From positions 1-49,136 of the forward strand of contig CACFAT010000007.1 in assembly GCA_902564385.1 (NCBI GenBank): a stretch of DNA of 49,136 nucleotides, read 5' to 3'. Both the position numbers and the translations under genes were made by a program. The notes beneath the pieces are model-generated. The model was not told where the DNA came from, did no database searches, and saw only the letters and a program-made list of their open reading frames with translations. Positions 42,960 to 49,136 of this stretch are shown one piece after another. The first letter of the stretch is position 1; the number at the start of each line of letters is the position of its first letter. The DNA comes from an uncultured Pelagibacteraceae bacterium. GTDB taxonomy: Bacteria; Pseudomonadota; Alphaproteobacteria; Pelagibacterales; Pelagibacteraceae.

Positions 42960-44032
42960 TTAAGTTCTACTCCAGCCCCTTTTAAAAATTTTGCATTTTT
43001 ATCTAAAGCTAATCTTGGATTTGCAATTAAATCCAAACTATCAAAATTTTTTACCTTGTATTTTTCTAGCCCTACCATTGCAATCATTGCAGCATTATCT
43101 CCACATAAACTTAGATCTGGAAATATTGGTTTAAAATTATTCTCTTCGCTGACTTTTGTTAGTTTATTTCTTATTCCACTATTTGCAGCAACACCACCAG
43201 CGACAACAAAATTATATTTATTTGTCATATTTATTTTCTTAAATTCGTTAAATGCTTTTTCGGTTTTAACATGTAATATTTCTTCTATGGTTTTTTGAAA
43301 TGAAGCAGCAAGATCAAATTTCTCTTGCTCATTTTTTATCTCTTTTGATGTTCTTAAAATAGCTGTTTTAAGTCCTGCGAAAGACAAGTTACAGCCCCCT
43401 TTGTCTAGGATAGGTTTTGGTAGTTTATATTTATATGGATTACCTCTTTTTCCAAATTCTTCTAGTTTAGGACCCCCAGGAAATTCTATACCTAAAATCT
43501 TTGCTGTTTTATCATAAGCTTCTCCTAAAGCATCATCAATGGTTGTCCCTAATCTTTTATAATCTCCTAAGCCATTTACACTTAAATATTGAGAATGACC
43601 TCCGGATATTAGTAAAAGTAAATATGGGTATTCAAGTTTTGTGTGTAATTTTGGACTAAGCGCATGTCCTTCCAAATGATTAACACCAATAAAAGGAATT
43701 TTTAAAGTAGACGCCATACCTTTTGCAAAATTTAAACCAACACTAAGACATATTATTAATCCGGGGCCAGACGTGCATGCTACTCCAGAAATTTCATTAA
43801 TCTTCACTTTACTTTCAAGAATAGCTTTATTTGCTAATAAATTTATTTTTTCTACATGCGATCGTGCAGCGAGTTCAGGCACAACTCCGCCAAATTCTTT
43901 ATGAATATCAAATTGACTAGATACTACGTTTGATAATACTTTTGGTATATCATTATCGGTATCCTGAACTAATGCAACTGCAGTTTCATCACAACTTGTT
44001 TCTATTCCTAGAATTATTGTTTTTTTGGTCAT
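42956..44032 (-). CDS. tsaD: tRNA N6-adenosine threonylcarbamoyltransferase TsaD
   Basis: Transfers threonylcarbamoyl to A37 of ANN-decoding tRNAs. The 358-residue ASKHA protein has ILGIETSCDETAVALV, the metal-binding HLEGHALSP, LLISGGHSQYL, and VVAGGVAANSGIRNKL with a later CGDNAAMIA holding the metal-binding Asp. It is divergent from hemC; the short shared region contains a perfect 10-bp inverted repeat. Confidence 0.97.
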   Translation of the reverse strand: MTKKTIILGIETSCDETAVALVQDTDNDIPKVLSNVVSSQFDIHKEFGGVVPELAARSHVEKINLLANKAILESKVKINEISGVACTSGPGLIICLSVGLNFAKGMASTLKIPFIGVNHLEGHALSPKLHTKLEYPYLLLLISGGHSQYLSVNGLGDYKRLGTTIDDALGEAYDKTAKILGIEFPGGPKLEEFGKRGNPYKYKLPKPILDKGGCNLSFAGLKTAILRTSKEIKNEQEKFDLAASFQKTIEEILHVKTEKAFNEFKKINMTNKYNFVVAGGVAANSGIRNKLTKVSEENNFKPIFPDLSLCGDNAAMIAMVGLEKYKVKNFDSLDLIANPRLALDKNAKFLKGAGVELK

Positions 44033-44048
44033 AAATTATTTTTTATAA

Positions 44049-44079
44049 TTATTACAATTAATCTATAAGATTGTAATAA
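44049..44079. promoter_or_regulatory. Perfect 10-bp inverted repeat in the tsaD/hemC divergent promoter region
   Basis: TTATTACAAT (44049-44058), an 11-base spacer, and ATTGTAATAA (44070-44079) form a perfect dyad within the 58 bases between tsaD and hemC. The spacer holds a -10-like TATAAG. The repeat is either an operator for a dimeric regulator controlling one or both genes, or a stem in the hemC leader. It ends 11 bases before the hemC ATG. Confidence 0.5.
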
Positions 44080-44090
44080 AAACAAGTTTT

Positions 44091-45002
44091 ATGAAAAAAA
44101 ATACTCTAACAATTGGAACAAGAGGTAGTAAGTTAGCATTGATTTATGCGGAAAAAGTAAAAAATGAATTAAATAAATTTTTTCCAAACGAAATAAAACT
44201 AAAAAAAATATTAACAAAAGGAGATCAAAAGCAAGATCAAAGATTGTCTGATATAGGTGGTAAAGGATTATTTGCAGAGCAAATTGAAAAAGAATTACTT
44301 AATGAGGATATTGATATTGCTGTGCATGCATTAAAAGATATGCCAACAATTGAAACAGAAAGCCTTTTGACAAACAATTTTTTAAAAAGAAATTCACCAA
44401 ATGAAATATTAATTAGCAAAAACAATATAAAATTTGAAGATTTAGCACCTAACTCTGTTATTGGAACTTCTTCCTTCAGAAGGGAATTTCAATTAAAGAA
44501 AAAAAGATCTGATTTAAAATATAAATTAATCAGAGGAAATGTAGATACAAGAATTCAAAAATTAGAAAATGGTGAATTTGATGCAATACTACTTTCTAAA
44601 GCTGGCATAGACTCTTTGAAATTACAAAATAAAATTACACAAGAATTTAGTGTTGATGAACTCATACCTTGTGCTGGACAAGGAATTATTGCAATACAGT
44701 GTAAAAAAAATGATAGTGATATTATAGATTTGCTGGAAAAAATTAATGATGTTGACTCTAGAATTGTAGCAAATGCTGAAAGAGAAGTTTTGAAAGTTCT
44801 AGAAGGAGATTGTGATACTGCAGTAGGGGTATTTGCAAAAATTACTGGTGAGAATATAGACTTGGTAACCGAGCTCTTTTCTGTAGATGGCAATATTAGA
44901 TATTTTATTAGAGAGACAGTAAAAAAAGATAAAATAGAAACTGCTAGCAGAACAATTGGAGAAAAGCTTAAATTACAATCAAAAGGTTCTTATAAAAATT
45001 AG
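44091..45002 (+). CDS. hemC: Porphobilinogen deaminase (hydroxymethylbilane synthase)
   Basis: Joins four porphobilinogen units into hydroxymethylbilane. The 303-residue protein begins TIGTRGSKLALIYAE, has IAVHALKDMPT, GTSSFRREFQLK, LIRGNVDTRIQKLENGEFDAILL, and the dipyrromethane-cofactor Cys241 in LEGDCDTAVGVF. It leads the hemC-hemD pair, which lies apart from hemE/H/J. Confidence 0.97.
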   Translation: MKKNTLTIGTRGSKLALIYAEKVKNELNKFFPNEIKLKKILTKGDQKQDQRLSDIGGKGLFAEQIEKELLNEDIDIAVHALKDMPTIETESLLTNNFLKRNSPNEILISKNNIKFEDLAPNSVIGTSSFRREFQLKKKRSDLKYKLIRGNVDTRIQKLENGEFDAILLSKAGIDSLKLQNKITQEFSVDELIPCAGQGIIAIQCKKNDSDIIDLLEKINDVDSRIVANAEREVLKVLEGDCDTAVGVFAKITGENIDLVTELFSVDGNIRYFIRETVKKDKIETASRTIGEKLKLQSKGSYKN

Positions 45003-45003
45003 T

Positions 45004-45702
45004 ATGCATATTTTATTAACAAGACCATTAGATGATAGCAAAGAATTAATATTAAAATTTAGTTCAATGAATCATAAAGTTTCACATTTACCTTTGTTGC
45101 AAATTAAAAAGAAAGAAATACCTGAAACAGATTTTAAGCAATTTAAAGCAATTATTTTTACTAGTGCTAATGCTATAAAAAATTTAGATATTTCAAAAAT
45201 TGATAAAAATATTTTTTGTTTTTGCGTTGGTCTTGCAACCGAAAGAAAAGCAAAAGAATTAGGATTTCAGAATATTTTCTGTGCAGAGGGAAATGTAAAT
45301 AATCTTAAAGAGTTAATTCTCCAAAATTTTGACCCTAAGATTGGATCAATGCTATATTTAAGTGGAGAAATAGTTTCATTCAATCTTGATAAAGATTTGA
45401 TCTCTGAAAACTATGTAGTCAAAAGAATTATAAATTATACAACTACCGCAACTGAAAATTTACACAATGATTTTTTAAGGGATATTAAATTATCCGTACC
45501 GGAAATTGTTTTTATATATTCCGAAAATAGTGCAAAGGCTTTTTATAGTTTAATAAAAAAATATAATTTAGATAATATTTGGATGGACACTAATCTTATG
45601 TGTATGGGGGAAAAAGCATCATCGGCATTAAATGACATTAAATGGAAAAAAATTTTTCTATTTAACTCTGGTGAAGAAGAGTTTTTGCTATATAAAATTT
45701 AA
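45004..45702 (+). CDS. hemD: Uroporphyrinogen-III synthase
   Basis: Closes hydroxymethylbilane to uroporphyrinogen III. I start at the ATG at 45004, one base after the hemC stop, because it gives MHILLTRPLDDSKEL, a typical HemD beginning; the open frame extends 16 codons further back into hemC. The 232 residues are divergent, as usual for HemD, but the opening TRP and the FTSANAIKNL motif are present, and the position after hemC supports the call. Confidence 0.88.
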   Translation: MHILLTRPLDDSKELILKFSSMNHKVSHLPLLQIKKKEIPETDFKQFKAIIFTSANAIKNLDISKIDKNIFCFCVGLATERKAKELGFQNIFCAEGNVNNLKELILQNFDPKIGSMLYLSGEIVSFNLDKDLISENYVVKRIINYTTTATENLHNDFLRDIKLSVPEIVFIYSENSAKAFYSLIKKYNLDNIWMDTNLMCMGEKASSALNDIKWKKIFLFNSGEEEFLLYKI

Positions 45703-45704
45703 AA

Positions 45705-46790
45705 ATGGAAGTTTTAAATAAACTAAATGAGCTATTTTTATCTGTATGGAAACAGGGAATTCTTGGAGTAGATTTTTTTCAGATTTTAATAGGTCTTGGA
45801 ATATTTGTATTATTTTTAATATTTAGAGGTCTAATTAGCAAACTTGTAATAAAAAAATTAGAATTAATTTCGAAAAGAACAACAAACAAGCTAGATGATA
45901 CTTTTGTTAAATCGATGGAAGGTCCAGCAAGATTTCTTCCAATTGTACTTGGTGTCTTTTTTGCAAGTTACTATATGTCATTCGATAATGAAACCAGAGG
46001 CTTTATAGATAATATTAATAGAACTCTAATTACAATTTTAATTTTTTGGATAATACATCAAATAATCGAACCTATATCATATGTTCTAAGCGGACTAGAT
46101 AAAGTATTAACGAAAGAATTAATTGGTTGGATTATAAAGTCTCTAAAAATTTTAATTTTTATATTAGGTGCAGCAGCCGTTCTTGAATTATGGGGTATTA
46201 AGATTGGGCCAATTATTGCTGGATTGGGGTTATTTGGTGTAGCCGTTGCCTTAGGTGCTCAAGATTTATTTAAAAATTTAATATCTGGAATTTTAGTTTT
46301 AGTTGAAAAAAGATTTAGAATTGGAGATTGGATTAAAGTTGATGGAGTGATAGAGGGAGTTGTAGAAAACATTGGATTTAGATCAACTGTTATAAGAAAA
46401 TTTGATAAGTCATTAGCAATTATTCCTAACTTCCAATTTGCTGAAAATGCCGTAATCAATAATACTAGAAAGACAAACTGGGCAATAAGTTGGGTAATAA
46501 CTCTTCAATATGACACAACAATTGATCAATTAAAAATAATAAGAGATGAAATTGAAGATCATATTAACAAGGGTGAAGAATATGACCAATCTGTTGGGGT
46601 TGCTGTAAGAGTAGATAAATTTTCTGATAGCTCAATTGATATGTACGTAAGGTGTTTTACAAAAACGAATAGTTGGACAAATTATTTAAAAGTTAAAGAA
46701 AATTTGGCTCTTGAAATAAAAAAAATTGTCGAGGGCAAAGGAGCGGCTTTTGCATTTCCAAGCCAGTCCATCTATGTTGAAAAAAAATGA
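45705..46790 (+). CDS. MscS-family mechanosensitive channel
   Basis: A 361-residue membrane channel that opens under membrane tension. It has several N-terminal helices (about residues 23-45, 80-100, 105-125, 140-165), the pore helix IIAGLGLFGVAVALGAQDLFKNLISGILVLVEKRFRIGDWIKV at about 165-210 with its glycine/alanine packing pattern, then the beta domain and C-terminal alpha/beta domain. Start two bases after hemD; stop overlaps the YggT gene (ATGA). Confidence 0.93.
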   Translation: MEVLNKLNELFLSVWKQGILGVDFFQILIGLGIFVLFLIFRGLISKLVIKKLELISKRTTNKLDDTFVKSMEGPARFLPIVLGVFFASYYMSFDNETRGFIDNINRTLITILIFWIIHQIIEPISYVLSGLDKVLTKELIGWIIKSLKILIFILGAAAVLELWGIKIGPIIAGLGLFGVAVALGAQDLFKNLISGILVLVEKRFRIGDWIKVDGVIEGVVENIGFRSTVIRKFDKSLAIIPNFQFAENAVINNTRKTNWAISWVITLQYDTTIDQLKIIRDEIEDHINKGEEYDQSVGVAVRVDKFSDSSIDMYVRCFTKTNSWTNYLKVKENLALEIKKIVEGKGAAFAFPSQSIYVEKK

Positions 46791-47077
46791 TTGCTATTTT
46801 CTATTTGGCGCTTCAAATTTTAAAACTATATTCATATGTTGTAATTGCTAATGTCGTTATCAGTTGGTTGGTCGCTTTTAATGTATTAAATACAAGCAAT
46901 CGGTTTGTATATTTAATATTAGATTTCACTTATAAAATGACAGAACCGATTTTAATGAGAATAAGAAGATTTTTACCCAACCTTGGTGCTTTTGATATTT
47001 CTCCTATCGTACTTCTTTTGTTGATATGGTTCATAGAAATGTGTATGAAACTCTACATTGCACCACTAATATTTTAA
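46787..47077 (+). CDS. YggT-family membrane protein
   Basis: A 96-residue protein with two hydrophobic regions and the family pattern YVVIANVVISWLV, TEPILMRIRRFLPNLGAFDISPIVLLLLIWF, where the T-E-P, R-R and D-x-S-P-I residues are diagnostic. YggT proteins have been linked to osmotic or envelope stress. Its ATG overlaps the MscS gene stop, and folD follows after 3 bases. Confidence 0.93.
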   Translation: MIAIFYLALQILKLYSYVVIANVVISWLVAFNVLNTSNRFVYLILDFTYKMTEPILMRIRRFLPNLGAFDISPIVLLLLIWFIEMCMKLYIAPLIF

Positions 47078-47080
47078 TAA

Positions 47081-47926
47081 ATGATTTTAATTGATGGAAA
47101 AAAAGCTGCTGCTGATTTAAGAGAAGAGCTCAAGAAAGAAGTTTTATCTTTAAAAGATAAGTATAATAAAGTACCAGGTTTAACAGTCATATTGATTGGT
47201 GATTTAGCACCTAGTCAAATTTATGTTAGAAATAAAGAGAAATCTGCCAATGAAGTGGGCCTTAAATCAGAGGTGATTAGATACCCTGACAGTGTTGAAG
47301 AAAGTGAAGTTTTAAAAAAAATCGATGAACTTAATAATGACGATTCCGTTTCAGGAATTTTAGTTCAGCTCCCACTTCCTAAACATATTGATAAACAAAA
47401 AGTTATAGAGGCAATTATGCCAGAGAAGGATGTAGATGGATTTCATCCCATGAATGTTGGTAATCTGTCGTCAGGTTATGAAAGTTCTATTCCGTGCACT
47501 CCTTTAGGTTGTTATTTATTAATAAAAAAAATTGAACCAAACCTTAATGGAAAAAAGGCTGTAATTGTTGGAAGATCAAATTTAAATGGTAAGCCAATGA
47601 CACAGTTGTTGTTGAAAGAAAATTGTACAGTCACAATTACTCATTCAAAAACAAATGATCTTAAAGGAGAATGTTTAAAAGGAGACATTATAGTCGCTGC
47701 TGTTGGGATCCCTGAGTTTATAAAAGGTGATTGGGTAAAAAAAGATGCAATTGTGATTGACGTTGGTATTAATAAAACTGAAAACGGCCTAGTTGGCGAT
47801 GTGGCATTTGATGAAGTATCAAAAGTTGCAAAAGCTTTAACTCCAGTTCCAGGTGGAGTCGGACCTATGACTATTGCATGTTTACTTAAAAATACAATTG
47901 AGTGTTTTAAGAGAGCAAATAAATAA
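47081..47926 (+). CDS. folD: Bifunctional methylenetetrahydrofolate dehydrogenase / methenyltetrahydrofolate cyclohydrolase
   Basis: Interconverts 5,10-methylene-, methenyl- and 10-formyl-tetrahydrofolate. The 281-residue protein has IYVRNKEKSANEVG (the catalytic Tyr-Lys pair), GILVQLPLPKHID, PEKDVDGFHPMNVG, VIVGRSNLNGKPM for NADP binding, and the end motif TPVPGGVGPMTIACLLKNT. Its product, 10-formyl-THF, is used by purH in this window. Confidence 0.97.
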   Translation: MILIDGKKAAADLREELKKEVLSLKDKYNKVPGLTVILIGDLAPSQIYVRNKEKSANEVGLKSEVIRYPDSVEESEVLKKIDELNNDDSVSGILVQLPLPKHIDKQKVIEAIMPEKDVDGFHPMNVGNLSSGYESSIPCTPLGCYLLIKKIEPNLNGKKAVIVGRSNLNGKPMTQLLLKENCTVTITHSKTNDLKGECLKGDIIVAAVGIPEFIKGDWVKKDAIVIDVGINKTENGLVGDVAFDEVSKVAKALTPVPGGVGPMTIACLLKNTIECFKRANK

Positions 47927-47932
47927 AATTTA

Positions 47933-49136
47933 TTACTGATTTCTAATTAAAGGATAAACTTTAGGACTTAAGTATTTAAGATTAGTTAGCATAATTAAAA
48001 TCAAGGTCACAGTTCCTATAGAGGCACCAAGGTAAATTAAAACTTTAAAATCAAATTGCCAAACTAATTCAAAAATATTCTCCATAATAAATTTTGATCC
48101 AATTACTGCAAAAAAAATTGCAATTAATATTACCGACATAAAAATTATTATAAATTCTATCAAAGACGAAAATATAATTTCTTTTTTTGAAAAACCTAAA
48201 ATTTTAAATACAAGATTTTGGTACTCTTTTACTTTTCCTTGGACCATTATAGCACTTGAAATAACAATCAATCCAATGACAATTGTTACACCAGAAATTA
48301 AGGTTACAGCTATGAAAACTTTATTTAAAACTGATGTTACTTTGTTTAAGTAATCAGCAATTTTTATCATAGATAAACTCGGTAATACTTCTAACATTTT
48401 GGTTTCATCAAAATTATCTGGATTTTTAAACTTAGCAGTTGCTAAATATTCATGAGGAATTTTTTTTGCAAATTGTGGATTAAATAGCATGGCAAAATTA
48501 ATACTTAGATCACGATAATCAACTTCTCTAAAATTAACTATTTCTCCATCAATTTCTCGACCATAAATGTTTAAAGTAAAAATATCTCCCAACTCAATAT
48601 TAAAATCTTTAGCCACTTTTGCATCAAGTGATATCTGAAGTTGGTTAGGTTTAGATAAATCCCACCATTCTCCTTTTAAAATTGGGTTATCTTTAGGAAT
48701 ATTTTCAACCCAAGAAGATCTTCTTTCACTTCCAATTACCCAATAACTATCATTATCTGGTTTAATATAGCTATTTGGATTCACACCATTAATTTTTACT
48801 ATTCCGGAAGAAACCATAGGTACTATTTCAATGTCCGCATCAGGGTCCATTTTGTAAACACCTTGTTCAAATTTTTTCTTTTCACCCTTTTGAATTCCAA
48901 CAAAAAAATAATCAGGTGCAATATCTGGAATAGATCTTGCAATTTCTCTCTTAAAATTTGTTCCAACCAAAGCTAAAGTTAATAATAAAGTTACACCTAA
49001 GCCTAAAGACATGATTGTGATAGGAGTGATACTTTTTGTTTGAGTTATATTTTTAATCGATACTTTTAAAGAGATATTTGAAATAAAATTAAACTTTTTT
49101 AGTAAATAAATTATAATCTTTGAAAGTAAAAAAAAT
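47933..49136 (-). CDS. ABC transporter permease (FtsX-like, YbbP type), N-terminus cut by window edge
   Basis: The frame stays open to the right edge, so the gene runs on beyond 49136; an internal ATG at 49012 is not the true start because the upstream codons (ending SIKNITQTKSITPITI) continue the same conserved domain. About 401 C-terminal residues are present: a helix (MSLGLGVTLLLTLALVG), a periplasmic MacB_PCD-like region, and a final FtsX domain with three helices from about residue 235 of this ATG. It resembles the YbbP group of predicted permeases. The substrate and its ATPase partner are not visible. Confidence 0.8.
   Translation of the reverse strand, partial: FFLLSKIIIYLLKKFNFISNISLKVSIKNITQTKSITPITIMSLGLGVTLLLTLALVGTNFKREIARSIPDIAPDYFFVGIQKGEKKKFEQGVYKMDPDADIEIVPMVSSGIVKINGVNPNSYIKPDNDSYWVIGSERRSSWVENIPKDNPILKGEWWDLSKPNQLQISLDAKVAKDFNIELGDIFTLNIYGREIDGEIVNFREVDYRDLSINFAMLFNPQFAKKIPHEYLATAKFKNPDNFDETKMLEVLPSLSMIKIADYLNKVTSVLNKVFIAVTLISGVTIVIGLIVISSAIMVQGKVKEYQNLVFKILGFSKKEIIFSSLIEFIIIFMSVILIAIFFAVIGSKFIMENIFELVWQFDFKVLIYLGASIGTVTLILIMLTNLKYLSPKVYPLIRNQ

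Noticed and set aside
49012-49012. ATG at 49012 as the start of the right-edge permease
   Set aside because: The frame stays open to the window end and the upstream residues fit the permease, so the gene is cut by the edge rather than starting here.
1-49136. CRISPR arrays, insertion sequences, prophage genes, rRNA
   Set aside because: No regularly spaced repeats, transposase, integrase, phage structural gene or rRNA sequence was seen on either strand.

Overview
This window looks like a piece of a SAR11 (Pelagibacterales, 'Candidatus Pelagibacter'-type) alphaproteobacterial chromosome. The DNA is very AT-rich. Genes are packed with gaps of a few bases or short overlaps: ATGA, GTGA and TTGA junctions, and convergent stops that share a TTAA. 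The gene order mnmE-mnmG / rho / hemJ-hemH-hemE / ppsR-maf-aroE-coaE-dnaQ / secB / fxsA / Tim44 / smr / hslUV-hisBHAFE is the arrangement known around alphaproteobacterial replication origins. I assign the organism from this synteny, base composition and gene content; there is no rRNA in the window to confirm it.

Layout. 1-3 kb: tRNA wobble-modification genes mnmG (cut by the left edge) and mnmE. 3.1-5.9 kb: an accessory pair, a sulfotransferase and a TPR/GT41 O-GlcNAc-transferase-like protein. 5.9-9.6 kb: rho and the leftward heme genes hemJ, hemH, hemE. 9.62-9.90 kb: a 281-bp gene-free gap between hemE and ppsR with DnaA-box-like sequences, the probable oriC. 9.9-14.1 kb: ppsR, maf, aroE, an SDR, coaE, dnaQ. 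14.1-16 kb: secB, fxsA, Tim44-like, smr. 16-21 kb: hslUV and hisB-H-(small lipoprotein)-A-F-E. 21-24.1 kb: a secreted protein and a TRAP transporter. 24.2-26 kb: a pilin-like protein, a small secreted protein, a HIT hydrolase and a GNAT. 26-30.4 kb: lolA, ftsK, a UbiH-like monooxygenase and a LonN protein. 30.5-32.5 kb: tRNA-Gly(GCC), an FkbM-type methyltransferase, a 48-bp duplication of the tRNA 3' part, and a pterin dehydratase. 32.5-36.7 kb: purH, a heparinase II/III-like protein, rpe and a membrane protein. 36.7-41.6 kb: an acetate-type module (terminator, SSS symporter with DUF4212 partner, acetyl-CoA synthetase). 41.6-44 kb: EVE protein, glycosyltransferase, tsaD. 44.1-47.9 kb: hemC, hemD, an MscS channel, YggT, folD. 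47.9-49.1 kb: an ABC permease cut by the right edge.

Most of the window is core metabolism and housekeeping: heme (hemC, D, E, H, J), histidine, purine and one-carbon metabolism, acetate uptake and activation, and TRAP uptake. Variation is concentrated in small cassettes placed between conserved neighbours: sulfotransferase + GT41, pilin + secreted protein, a tRNA-flanked FkbM island, and a glycosyltransferase between tsaD and the EVE gene. Most of these point to cell-surface or glycan modification. The most notable non-coding items are the probable oriC with a leftward terminator-like hairpin inside it, the duplicated tRNA-Gly end, a perfect 10-bp inverted repeat in the tsaD/hemC divergent promoter region, and a 43-codon lipoprotein gene hidden inside the his operon.
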